A stretch of 64,000 nt of DNA from Fibrobacter sp. (GTDB taxonomy: Bacteria; Fibrobacterota; Fibrobacteria; Fibrobacterales; Fibrobacteraceae), in NCBI GenBank assembly GCA_024398815.1, contig JAKSIL010000007.1, positions 1 through 64,000 of the forward strand, written 5' to 3'. Under the pieces are notes generated by a model. That model saw only the letters and a program-made list of their open reading frames with translations. It was not told the origin of the DNA and searched no databases. Below, piece by piece: positions 1-9,900 of the stretch (the first letter of the stretch is position 1; every line of letters starts with the position of its first letter). Made by a program: the position numbers and the translations under genes.

Positions 1-304
1 GAATTCATCCGTCTGCGGCTTGCCGGGATTCGTGGAAGGCAGCAAGGTCGAAACCGCTACGCCATATTCGACCGTCGCGGCAGCTGGGAGTCCCGTCACA
101 CCGACTTCGCTGGCAAAGGTCACTGAGTAAGTGCGGGTGACGGACGTAAACACCGCTTTCAGCGTCAGGTCGCCAGTCACCGTGGCACCGGCGACCAAAT
201 CCGTCTCGGAAGTTCCGTTCACCACTACCCACTTGTTGAACGTGTAGGTGAATTCATCCGTCTGCGGCTTGCCGGGATTCGTGGAAGGCAGCAAGGTCGA
301 AACC
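1..304. repeat. 249-bp period direct repeat inside the GH5 gene
   Basis: Bases 1-55 recur unchanged at 250-304, an offset of 249 bp (83 codons). This equals one InlB-type repeat of the encoded protein. The other repeats are similar only at protein level, so this pair is the youngest duplication. The array probably continues beyond the window. Confidence 0.85.
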
Positions 305-3300
305 AGGGTTCCTTCTTCCACAGTCATGCTGGAGGGAATACCCGTAACATCCGCATCACCTGTGAAAGCGACTGTATACGTGGTGCCCACTAAAGCCGTC
401 TGCGTATAGGCAGCCTTGTAAATCTGCTCGCCTGTCACAGCCGTAACGGTGGGGGTCCAGCCCGCAAAGGTGTAGCTGAACTCGTCGTCAGGGTCCCTAG
501 AGGGGTCGTCGGGTTTGACAATGTCGGCGGCAGCCGTACCGTAAGTATAAAGGGTTCCGCCACCCCAACGCGGAGTGTCATCGTAATCCACGAAGGTAAT
601 TACATACCTGCGATCAAATTCCTTGAACACAGCCTTGAGGGTCATACCGGCAACAAGGACCGCACCTTCGGCCAGTTCCATATCCTCGGTATCGGAAACC
701 TTGACCACCCACCTGTCAAATTCGTAGGTCTTTGCCACAGTCTGATCTTTGTACGGATCTGTAGACGGGATAAGAGTTGCGATTTCCGTGCCATAGTCCA
801 CAAGCCGAGCCGCCGGAAGTCCCTTGACTCCGTCATCGCCAACGAAGGAAACCTCATACTTGTTCTTGACCTGTTTGTACTTGGCCGTGTAAGTGGTTCC
901 GCCCGTAACGACAGTCCGGTCCATAATGGCCGGCATCCAGCCATCAAAAACATAGGTGTATTCGGCGGTCACGGCGCCATCGACCTGCGGAGCAAACGAT
1001 GCGACCGCTTCTCCGTACTCCTTGGAAACAGTGATGTTCGCATCGGGGTTATGCTCGGCCACAAATGTCACGTCGTACTTGTTCTTCACGCTTGTGTAGC
1101 TTGCCGTATATGAGGCATTTTCTGTTGCAACAACCACTGTGGGCGTCCACCTGTCGAATGTATAGGTGAATTCCGCCGTGGGGTCCTTGCCGGGAGCGGG
1201 ATCGTATTCAGGCATTTCGCCATTATCAAGGAAATCCTGGCGCAGCGTGGAGCCGTCGTCATCTTTCCAGGTGATGACAATCTTGTCGGTATAGACCGCC
1301 TTGTAAGTGACGTCTTTAGTGACGGTAGCAAGCCCCGGTTCCCAGCCAGCAAACTTAAGCGAGCCCTTATCGCCGACAACGGGAACATCAATCTGGTCAA
1401 CTGGCGTGCCGTAGTCATATTCTACTGCCGTCTTCAACGAGGTTTCATCGTCATCCACAAAGGCAACCGAGTACTTGTTCGTGACCGTGGTGAAGGTCGC
1501 CTTGTAGGACACATCCCCCGTCACAATGGTCTCGTCGGTAAAGGCCGGATTCCAACCACCGAAGGTGTAGGTGAACTGCGCATCGGCATCCTTGGTGGGC
1601 GCTGCGGGCACAATATCTGCAACGGGTGTACCATAATTCACATTTTCAACGACACCATTTTCAACCGGGGTCGCGTCGTCATCCATCAAGAAGGTAACCG
1701 TGTAGGCCCTTAGAACGGAGTTGTAAACGGCCTCGTAGGTGGCAGTGCCGGTCACATACCTCGTGGGATTACCATATCCGTCGCTGCCATAGGTCCAATT
1801 GCTGAAAGTATAAGTGAACTGGGCATCAGGGGCCTTGGCAGGTGTCCCTTCGGGGTCCGGTACATTGGAGCCTGCGGCCCAATCCTTTGCTTCATAGGGC
1901 TCGGTGCCGTTCATGAATGTAATCCTGTAGTACTGCGTTTCGGCAAGGCCCACGCAGCGGATATTGTCGATGGCGAGAGTGCCGCTGGATTTGTCGTCTG
2001 TATCCTCACCGTCAACCCTCCAGTCAAAGCCATTCGCATACTGGAGCACCGTTTCTACATCCACCAAGTTGCCGCTTGAGCCAGTCCATTCCTGCCTCAG
2101 GCTAGCGACGGGAATCGTCACGGTCTGCCAGGACTCGCTAGGCGACGTTACCGCAAAGGCGGGGAATCCCCAGTCCATGTCCAGCAGGTCATTCATGTCC
2201 GGACTCACCTTCAAGCGGAACTTGTGGGCTGCGCCCTTGTAATCGTAGCGGACTTCCGAGCACTGTGACAAATTCATCTCGTTAAAATTGTTGGTGGAAA
2301 TAGCTGCATAGGGAGAACCCAACGGATAGTCCCCCACATCCAGGGAGTATGACATTTGCAGAGCCTTGGCCGAAGCACTTCCCTTCACAAAGGAAAGCTC
2401 CGCATTCGAAGATCCGCCGCCAGCAACAACATCCGTCTCTGCCCAGAAATTTCCTATGCCTTCCCACAACGGCATGTAATCGCCGTCCTCGAAATCGTCG
2501 AACAGTTCCGTGTTGGTGGTGGGAGCCGCAACGACCGGGAGTTCTACGCCGCTAGAGCTGCTTGCAGGTTCGTCACCGCTGGAACTGCTGGAACCTCCAT
2601 CCAATACACACTGGATTTCTTTGACGTAGAGGTTTCCGTTTTCACCACCAGGAACCTGCCACTTGATATCAAGCACTCCTTCCAAATTGATTCCGGATAG
2701 TGAAGACATATTGAATGTATGGGTTGTCCAAGTGTTGCTACTGGGAATTTCCCATTCTGCCAACACATCTTCTCCATCGGGAGTATTGGCAAAAGTCAGG
2801 TTATGGCCAATGCCTATATACTGGTAAGATAGAACCTGGCATCCGTTCAAATTAGAAATGTTCATACCTACACCGGCATAACCTCCTTCCTCTTCTGTAT
2901 TCACATTTTTTAGGCCCCAGAAATCACCGCCCATTTCGTCGTCATAAACGGTCGCCGCTATATCCCCTTCATTTTGCGGGTTTTCAATAGTCCAGCCGTT
3001 ACCAGCGTAGGCATAATCGTAGTTCGGCGAGAGCGCATATTCTTCGAAGCTACCGGAACTTGCAGGTTCATCGCCGCTTGAGCTGCTGGAGGGTTCTCCC
3101 AGCACACACTCCACATCGTCGATGTAGAGGTAATCAGGACTTGGTTGACCAAATACCTCAAAACGGATGTCGGAAACGTTTCCTTCATTTCCTCCCAGTG
3201 ATCCATAACCATACATTTTTTCCATATCCGCAACGGTCACCGTCGCTACGGTCCAATCCGTCTTTGCCGTAAAGCCATCTTTTATGTAGGTATCGTCATC

Positions 3301-5436
3301 ATTTTCGTTCAGACGAACCTTGAAGTTGTGCCCTGCCCCCTTGTAGCTATATTGCAGCACTTTACAACCAGACAATCCCGGAACAGCGACATTGAACACC
3401 ACAGCGCTGGCGTCGGCATTCGCGCTTTTGGGGTCGCCAGTAATGTCCAGAAGGCCACCACCGTATGTTCCATTTTGGGCTGCGGCCTCCATTACCAAAA
3501 CATAGCACCCTTCTCCATCGTTGCATGTACCATCCCAGGTATTCCCGAAACCGGAGGAGCCGTATGCGTAGGCATAATTATAAAGAGCTTTTCCGTTCCC
3601 GTCAAAATCCGTAACCACATATTCGCCGGGTTCTTCGAAGCTGCTACCGGAACTTGCGGGTTCATCGCCGCTTGAGCTGCTGGAGGGTTCTCCGCACACC
3701 ACGTCATCTATGTAGAGATCTCCGCCACTAGGAGAACCTGAAACTTGCCATTTGAGCTCCAGTGGAGATTCAAGGACAACGGGGTCAATACCGTCCAAGG
3801 AAATTGACTGTGTCATCCACGATTCTGTGCCAATAAGACTTTCCTGTATAAGCACAGAACTGCCAGCATTGAACGAGAAATCATTCGCCAGGCCTTTGTA
3901 CTTGAACGACAAAACTTCGCAGCCCTTCATTTCTTTCAAGTAGATGCCAAAACCAGCCCAACCGGCACCATCATTGGCAAACACTTTCACCAAGCCCCCG
4001 GCATTAGAGCCATCTACAAAGAAGGTCTTTTCACCATCGTTGCCAATATACCAAGTCCAATCGCCATTGGGATCATCTAAACTTGAGTACACATAGGAAT
4101 AGTTGCCGCCTCCCAAGTTATTCATGTCAAAATCAACAACCACGAAATCGTGAGGGATAACCTCGTCCTCATAGACATCGCCGAAGTCATCGCCGGAATC
4201 ATCGAAACTCGGGTCATCGGCGGGAACAGAGGGCAGGCTTACATAACTTGCGCACTGGGTATAATTAATGGCCGTCAGTCCGGCAAACACGTTGGTGTTC
4301 ACCCACTGGCCGCTGGCGGAATAGGTCCAGGTTGCCGTGGCAGGGTCATCCGCATCAAAGTTCACCGTAAAATACTCGGCCGCAGTCTCACCATTCGGGG
4401 TACCGTTATAACCCAGGTTCCAGTTGGCCGAAGAAAGTTTGTTTGCATTCATCCAGGTCTGCCAGGACACGTTTTGCGCATCACTGTGGTTCACCGGGTC
4501 ACCAATGGTCCCGGCCCCGTCATAACCAATGGTACCCCATTCGGTCACAAAAACAGACAGCCCATGAGATATGGCGTTATCAGCATTCGTTGTATTATAG
4601 CCGCTGGTGGCCCCGTCGTCCGTAAATCCCGCATAGAAATGGAGGGTATAGGCGACATTGGGGTCATCAATCGCACTACCAACGACATCACCGGGCCTCG
4701 CAGACCACTGCGGCGTACCCACCACAATCAGGTTGTCGGAATAGCGGCGAATAACGGGAATCACTTCCTCCGCATACGCCTTGATTTCGGACCAAGTAAT
4801 CATGCCACCATACTCATTGCACATGTTACCGGAAATATCGGCCCATGCGCCATGACCAGGTTTGCAAAGGGGTTCATTGAATATCTCGAAAATCACGTTG
4901 TCATAAGCGCCCCACTTCTTTGCCTGAATCTTGAAAAATTCCTTAGCACGATTGACATTTTCCGCAGCGATGTGAGAATGGTAGTCGATAATCACGTAGA
5001 TGTCATTCTCGATAGCCGCCTGGATTGTTTCATCAAGCAAGTCCTGATAATACTCGGTCTTGCCGTTCATAAAGTAATGCCCGTTACCCCATTTCTGTAA
5101 ATCCACCGCCATGGCGGCACGAATTAACTGGATACCCTGCTTGTTCACCTCCCCCGTGATAACATCGCTTCTCCAATACCGATTCTGCGTCTCGTCGTTA
5201 CTCCAGAACAGGCTCATGCCCTTTACCTGGACTTCGTTGCCGCTGGTACTGTAGGCCGCACAGCTTCCGTAGATTCGGCCTTTGTTTTGAGCATTCTTAC
5301 CCGCCATCAGCTGGCCATATTGGCTCACGGGCCCCACGCGGGTGGGTTTTATGAGTTGAGTTTGCGCCGAAGCGAGTCCGATGCCCAGCGCCAACAGGCC
5401 AAGCATGATTATATAGGAAAAATTACGTCTGACCAT
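1..5436 (-). CDS. Secreted GH5-family endoglucanase with CBM-like modules and InlB-type repeats (3' end outside window)
   Basis: The frame is open from ATG 5436 to the window edge (1812 codons), so the C-terminus is missing. An AAGGAG ribosome site lies just before the ATG. Residues 1-24 are a signal peptide ending ASA-Q. Residues about 30-345 match a GH5 glucanase: the acid/base Glu is E188 in an FNEP context and the nucleophile is E299 in TEWG. Four modules of roughly 150 residues follow (about 430-580, 600-780, 796-946, 976-1163). Each resembles a Fibrobacter carbohydrate-binding domain ending in an IDD-C type motif, and they are joined by Ser-rich linkers containing SSSSSGDEPASS. From about residue 1164 to the edge there are eight complete repeats and part of a ninth of the Flg_new/InlB B-repeat type (Y-V-F ... 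Y-F-W-P ... TY-A-Y). Role: extracellular beta-glucan hydrolysis, probably surface-displayed. The GH5 assignment is firm; the CBM family is not resolved. Confidence 0.9.
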   Translation of the reverse strand, partial: MVRRNFSYIIMLGLLALGIGLASAQTQLIKPTRVGPVSQYGQLMAGKNAQNKGRIYGSCAAYSTSGNEVQVKGMSLFWSNDETQNRYWRSDVITGEVNKQGIQLIRAAMAVDLQKWGNGHYFMNGKTEYYQDLLDETIQAAIENDIYVIIDYHSHIAAENVNRAKEFFKIQAKKWGAYDNVIFEIFNEPLCKPGHGAWADISGNMCNEYGGMITWSEIKAYAEEVIPVIRRYSDNLIVVGTPQWSARPGDVVGSAIDDPNVAYTLHFYAGFTDDGATSGYNTTNADNAISHGLSVFVTEWGTIGYDGAGTIGDPVNHSDAQNVSWQTWMNANKLSSANWNLGYNGTPNGETAAEYFTVNFDADDPATATWTYSASGQWVNTNVFAGLTAINYTQCASYVSLPSVPADDPSFDDSGDDFGDVYEDEVIPHDFVVVDFDMNNLGGGNYSYVYSSLDDPNGDWTWYIGNDGEKTFFVDGSNAGGLVKVFANDGAGWAGFGIYLKEMKGCEVLSFKYKGLANDFSFNAGSSVLIQESLIGTESWMTQSISLDGIDPVVLESPLELKWQVSGSPSGGDLYIDDVVCGEPSSSSSGDEPASSGSSFEEPGEYVVTDFDGNGKALYNYAYAYGSSGFGNTWDGTCNDGEGCYVLVMEAAAQNGTYGGGLLDITGDPKSANADASAVVFNVAVPGLSGCKVLQYSYKGAGHNFKVRLNENDDDTYIKDGFTAKTDWTVATVTVADMEKMYGYGSLGGNEGNVSDIRFEVFGQPSPDYLYIDDVECVLGEPSSSSSGDEPASSGSFEEYALSPNYDYAYAGNGWTIENPQNEGDIAATVYDDEMGGDFWGLKNVNTEEEGGYAGVGMNISNLNGCQVLSYQYIGIGHNLTFANTPDGEDVLAEWEIPSSNTWTTHTFNMSSLSGINLEGVLDIKWQVPGGENGNLYVKEIQCVLDGGSSSSSGDEPASSSSGVELPVVAAPTTNTELFDDFEDGDYMPLWEGIGNFWAETDVVAGGGSSNAELSFVKGSASAKALQMSYSLDVGDYPLGSPYAAISTNNFNEMNLSQCSEVRYDYKGAAHKFRLKVSPDMNDLLDMDWGFPAFAVTSPSESWQTVTIPVASLRQEWTGSSGNLVDVETVLQYANGFDWRVDGEDTDDKSSGTLAIDNIRCVGLAETQYYRITFMNGTEPYEAKDWAAGSNVPDPEGTPAKAPDAQFTYTFSNWTYGSDGYGNPTRYVTGTATYEAVYNSVLRAYTVTFLMDDDATPVENGVVENVNYGTPVADIVPAAPTKDADAQFTYTFGGWNPAFTDETIVTGDVSYKATFTTVTNKYSVAFVDDDETSLKTAVEYDYGTPVDQIDVPVVGDKGSLKFAGWEPGLATVTKDVTYKAVYTDKIVITWKDDDGSTLRQDFLDNGEMPEYDPAPGKDPTAEFTYTFDRWTPTVVVATENASYTASYTSVKNKYDVTFVAEHNPDANITVSKEYGEAVASFAPQVDGAVTAEYTYVFDGWMPAIMDRTVVTGGTTYTAKYKQVKNKYEVSFVGDDGVKGLPAARLVDYGTEIATLIPSTDPYKDQTVAKTYEFDRWVVKVSDTEDMELAEGAVLVAGMTLKAVFKEFDRRYVITFVDYDDTPRWGGGTLYTYGTAAADIVKPDDPSRDPDDEFSYTFAGWTPTVTAVTGEQIYKAAYTQTALVGTTYTVAFTGDADVTGIPSSMTVEEGTLVSTLLPSTNPGKPQTDEFTYTFNKWVVVNGTSETDLVAGATVTGDLTLKAVFTSVTRTYSVTFASEVGVTGLPAAATVEYGVAVSTLLPSTNPGKPQTDEF

Positions 5437-5575
5437 AGTAGCTCCTTATCATTGTTTTGCTAAAAAAATAATTACAAAGCTAACTTTCTGAATCCTTTTT
5501 TTGAATTGAAAACAAATATTTACAAGACGTGTCTGAAACGTATTTTAGCCCGGTCACCATTTTTTTTTAAGAAAA

Positions 5576-5606
5576 TTGCCACCTGGATATTATTTTTCTA
5601 GATTTG
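5576..5606 (+). promoter_or_regulatory. Predicted serC promoter, TTG-N20-TAGATTTG
   Basis: TTG at 5576-5578 is followed, 20 nt later, by TAGATTTG at 5599-5606. This fits the Bacteroidetes-type -33/-7 promoter (TTTG, 19-21 nt, TAnnTTTG). The serC ATG lies 48 nt downstream and has its own AAAGGA site, so this transcript would have a normal leader. The rest of the GH5/serC divergent spacer (5437-5653) is A/T rich with no other feature I can support. Confidence 0.5.
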
Positions 5607-5653
5607 GCATCGCAAAAAAAAGAATAAGGAACAACCTTAAAAAGGAACGAATC

Positions 5654-6760
5654 ATGGCAAATAAAGTCTACAACTTCAGCGCAGGCCCGTCCGTCCTGCC
5701 GGAACAAGCACTCAAAGAAGCATCTGCAGCCTGCATCGACTATGCAAACTCTGGTATCAGTATCCTTTCAATGAGTCACCGTTCAAAGCCCATTGAAAAC
5801 ATGTTCGCCGAAACCGAACAGTTCCTTCGCGACCTCATGGGCATCCCCGAGAACTACGACATCGTGTTCCTCGGCGGCGGCTGCTCCCTCCTGTTCTGCA
5901 TGGTTCCGATGAACCTGCTGGGCCAGAACGAAACTGCCGACTACACCGACACTGGCGTGTGGGCATCCAAGGCACTCAAGGAAGCAAAGCTTTTCGGTAA
6001 CGTGAATGTCGCCTGCTCCACCAAGGCCGATGTTTACAACCACATTGACAAGAATCTCAAGCTGAGCGACAACGCGAAGTACCTCCACATTACCGCGAAC
6101 AACACCATCTACGGTACGGAATGGCACAACTTCCCGAAGCCGAAGTCCGGCTTCCTCGTCGCCGACATGAGCTCCGACTTCCTCGCCCGCAAGGTGAACG
6201 TCAGTGACTTCGGCATGATCTACGGCGGCGCCCAGAAGAACATCAGCTGCGCAGGCGTGACCGTTTCCATCATCCGCAAGGACCTCCTCGGCAAGGTCGA
6301 CCGCACGATTCCGACCATGCTCAACTTCCAGACCCACATCGACAGCCAGAACATGTTCAATACTCCTCCGGTATTCGCCGTCTACACCATGAACCGCACC
6401 CTCAAGTGGCTCAAGGACATGGGTGGTGTCGAAGCTATCGAAAAGATCAACCGCGAAAAGGCAGCACTTCTCTACAGCGCCATCGACGCCTCCAAGGTGT
6501 TCGTCGGTACTGCCGCCAAGGAAGACCGCTCCCTCATGAACGTTCCGTTCGTCTTCAAGAAGGACGTCGTGTCCGACGAAAAGAACGACGAAATGTCCAA
6601 GGACTTCATCGAATTCGCAAAGGCCCGCGGCCTCGTGCAGATCAAGGGTCACCGTTCTGTTGGCGGCTTCCGCGCCTCCATCTACAACGCTATGCCGATC
6701 GAAGGCGTCCAGGCCCTCGTCGACTGCATGGCCGACTACGAAAAGAAGATTCTCGGCTAA
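5654..6760 (+). CDS. serC: Phosphoserine aminotransferase
   Basis: This is a 368-residue PLP enzyme that converts 3-phosphohydroxypyruvate plus glutamate to phosphoserine, for serine and also pyridoxine synthesis; it is cytosolic. The N-terminus reads NFSAGPSVLPE, the family signature. The PLP-binding lysine is K195 in a GGAQKN context, and the C-terminal GHRSVGGFRASIYNA block is present. ATG 5654 is chosen because it follows AAAGGAACG and gives the canonical N-terminus; the frame is open further upstream to a TTG at 5576, which lies inside the predicted promoter. The gene is monocistronic, with a terminator after it. Confidence 0.97.
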   Translation: MANKVYNFSAGPSVLPEQALKEASAACIDYANSGISILSMSHRSKPIENMFAETEQFLRDLMGIPENYDIVFLGGGCSLLFCMVPMNLLGQNETADYTDTGVWASKALKEAKLFGNVNVACSTKADVYNHIDKNLKLSDNAKYLHITANNTIYGTEWHNFPKPKSGFLVADMSSDFLARKVNVSDFGMIYGGAQKNISCAGVTVSIIRKDLLGKVDRTIPTMLNFQTHIDSQNMFNTPPVFAVYTMNRTLKWLKDMGGVEAIEKINREKAALLYSAIDASKVFVGTAAKEDRSLMNVPFVFKKDVVSDEKNDEMSKDFIEFAKARGLVQIKGHRSVGGFRASIYNAMPIEGVQALVDCMADYEKKILG

Positions 6761-6888
6761 GAGCGCCTGTCTGCGTCACCCTGGAAGGAACAACGTGACT
6801 GACGGGGTCCAAGGCGGCTATACAAAACTTGAAACTTTGTTTCTTAGTTGCTGTTATCCACTATGTGGAAAAGCCGCAATTACTTTTT

Positions 6889-6919
6889 ATCCCGGTGCCT
6901 AGGCATCGGGATTTTTTTT
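6889..6919 (+). terminator. Rho-independent terminator after serC
   Basis: A 12-bp near-perfect stem (ATCCCGGTGCCT with AGGCATCGGGAT) with almost no loop is followed by eight T residues. It points in the serC direction and lies about 130 nt after its stop. The 6761-6888 spacer holds nothing else I recognise. Confidence 0.85.
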
Positions 6920-6989
6920 GCGAAATCGGACATGTTCCGCGAAACGACAGTCACAGTTCTGCGCGGAATCCAGAAGTACAGCGCGACAG

Positions 6990-9900
6990 TTACTTCTTCA
7001 CCAGTTTCGTGCGTTCAACCACGCGGTTGTTTACATGCAGTACGCCGATATAGCCGCCATTCCGCAGATTCGCCATATCAAGCGTCTGCATATGAGTGCC
7101 CGCGGCAAGGTTTCCGAAACTTCTCTCGGCAACGACGCGGCCCTGCATATCCATGAGGCTGAACTTCACGAGCCCATCAACAGTTGTCCTGAATTGCAGT
7201 TCGGCGAAATTCCCGTTGACAACAGCCTTGAGCATAGAGCAAACGACAACAGAGGATCCCGAAATGGATTCCTTTTCACCCTTGGAATCCTTATTCTTCG
7301 AGCTATCATCCTTCACATCCTTATCCTTCGCCGTTTCCTTTTCGCCCGGGTCGTCCTTTTCGGCCTTGGAGGAATCCGCCGTTACCGTAGTATCCTTCAC
7401 GTCGGTAGTATCACTCAGGTCGTCCGCATCACCCACCAAGGCGGACTCAGGATGGAACCGAAGAATCGGGTAAGAGCGTCCGTCGTCTATCGCCCAAGTT
7501 TTTTCAAAATTGAAATTCTTGAAATTCTTGGCGTAATGCATTTGATTATCCGTCAACAAAGCAAGTCCGCTAACGCTGTCCGGCATACTGCACTTGTCGG
7601 AATTGAAATAGACATTGGAGCCATCCTTTTGCCAGCTATTCAGAGCGCAAACCGTTTGATCTCCGGCTTTCACCCAACCGAGGGTGTACGCATTTGAAAT
7701 AGTCGCAGCCTGGTCGCCCACAAGGGGATTGACGTTATATGCAGCCAACGGCATCTTCGGATCCCCATAGAAAACGACAGCGCCCGTCGAATAGACATCC
7801 ATGATTTTTCCACCATCGATATTCTGGCCGGCAAAGCCGCCGAAATTGCGATCGTAGGAATTCTTGATTCTCACTTCGCCCGTGGAGTAGCTGTCACGAA
7901 TGGTGCCCTTATTGATGCCAACAAAGCCACTGCCGTCAGAAACAATTCCCGTCGCATAGCTTGTGCCAATAACACCGGAAGATTCGTTCGTACCAGCGAA
8001 GCCGCAGCCGTTTTCGATTTCTCCCAAGGCAACGGAATTAGAGATATGTCCGTTGTTCTTGCCGACAAAGCCACCTGCGCTATCATTGGCTAGCGGACTC
8101 CATGTTTGGGTCACCAGCACATTCGCCTCGACGCTATCAATGGTCGCACCATCGGCAAAGCCAACTGCACCACCCACGATTCCATTCGAGGAAGCCGTCC
8201 CTAAGGCCTTGGAATTCTTGAGCGTACCGTGGTCAATGCCGACAAGACCGCCCGCATAAATTTGGCCGACAAGTTCTACACTGGTAGAGCAATTTTCTAC
8301 GACGCCCCAGTTTTCGGCAACGATGCCGCCGGCCACGTGGTTTGCCCCGACAGCCCCTTCAACAAAACAATCCGAAATGGTTCCGAGATTGACAGTGGCA
8401 ATGCCCGCCGCCATTTCACCGCCCACAAGATTACCCTGGGCCTGCATTCCAAAAAGGCCTTCCACACGCACGTTCCTTATGGTTCCGCGATTCAAGGCGG
8501 TAAAGCCACTCTTTCCACTGCCAAAGGAATACATGTTCTTGAAATACAGACTGTCCACGAGACCGTCTTCCGCAATGACATTGATAAACACATAGCTTTC
8601 TGAGTCAAAGAAATCAGAAACGACAGACATGTTCGAAATGGTATGGCCGGCTCCATGAAGAGCTCCTGAGAATTCTCCGCCTTCGAAATCCGGAGCAAAG
8701 GGCGTGTACCCGCGTCCGAAAAAATATGAGTGCGCATAATTGACGCCAATGGCGTAGAATTCTTCGCCTGTAGAATAGTGTTCTTCAGAGAACTCGAGTT
8801 CGATATCGTTCGTCAGGCGGTACACCGAAGACAACGTGTACGGACCATAGCCAATGGATGCCAAGTCCTCCAGGGACGTGACCAGGAACGGATCCTTTTC
8901 TGTTCCCGAACCTTTCATGATGGATATCTCATGATAGAAGACAAGAGGCAAGTTGCCCTTTCCCCACATCAATCTAGGATAGGTCATACCTTCTGAAATT
9001 TTCCATACCTTGTCAAAATCCCAGTTTACATAGGTCGCCTTGTAAACCATCTCTACGGAATTCTTCATATCTCCGATTGCCGTAAAGTTCTGGTGCCAAA
9101 GCAAACTGTCGCAGTAAGCGGAAGTCCATGTGGACTTGTTTGCACTCCCGGCGAGGCCGCCCACCTTGCCGTTTCCCGTAATCTTGCCGATTGCCGTGGA
9201 ATTGGTAACCGTCGTACCCTCGGAGTTTCCAAGCAGGCCGCCCAAAACCGAATCGCCCGTAACAAACGCCATGGAGAACGTATTCTCCAAAGCGGCATTC
9301 TTCAAATTGCCGAAGAGGCCGCCGGCATAGCTCTTTGCCGTAATTTCGCCTTCGCTTTCTGCGATTTCCAGGCTTCCGCCAATCTTTTCGCCTGCGACGG
9401 CGCCCACGAAGTCCTGTGCATTTATATAGGCTTCCACGCTAATACTGTCGAGGTCAGCACCCAGGTCGACACCGACGAGACCGCCCACGTATTTCTTGCC
9501 GTTCACAACCACGGAATCCAGGCGGAGATTCGAGACCTTGGCTGTCGCAGTAAGCGACTTGAACAAGCCGACGGTATCTTCGTCAGCGCGATTGATGACA
9601 AGTCCCTTAATTTTAAAGCCGTTACCGAGGAAGGTTCCACTGAAATTCGCGATAGGTTCGAAGCCCTTGCAAATTGTGCTGTCCGCGTTGCAATCTTCCA
9701 TCGAGGAATACCATGAAGCATTGATGGAATCCACCAGCATGTAATGGAGGTCCGTCGTATATTCCGCCTTGCCGATAAGTTCCAAATCGTCATAAGTTTC
9801 AATCTGGTACGGATCGTTCTCTGTTCCACTTCCGAGAAGTGCGAAAAGCGTTCCGTCGTCTTCCAGTGTTCCTGGAAGCATGGGTTCCAATCCCTTGAAG

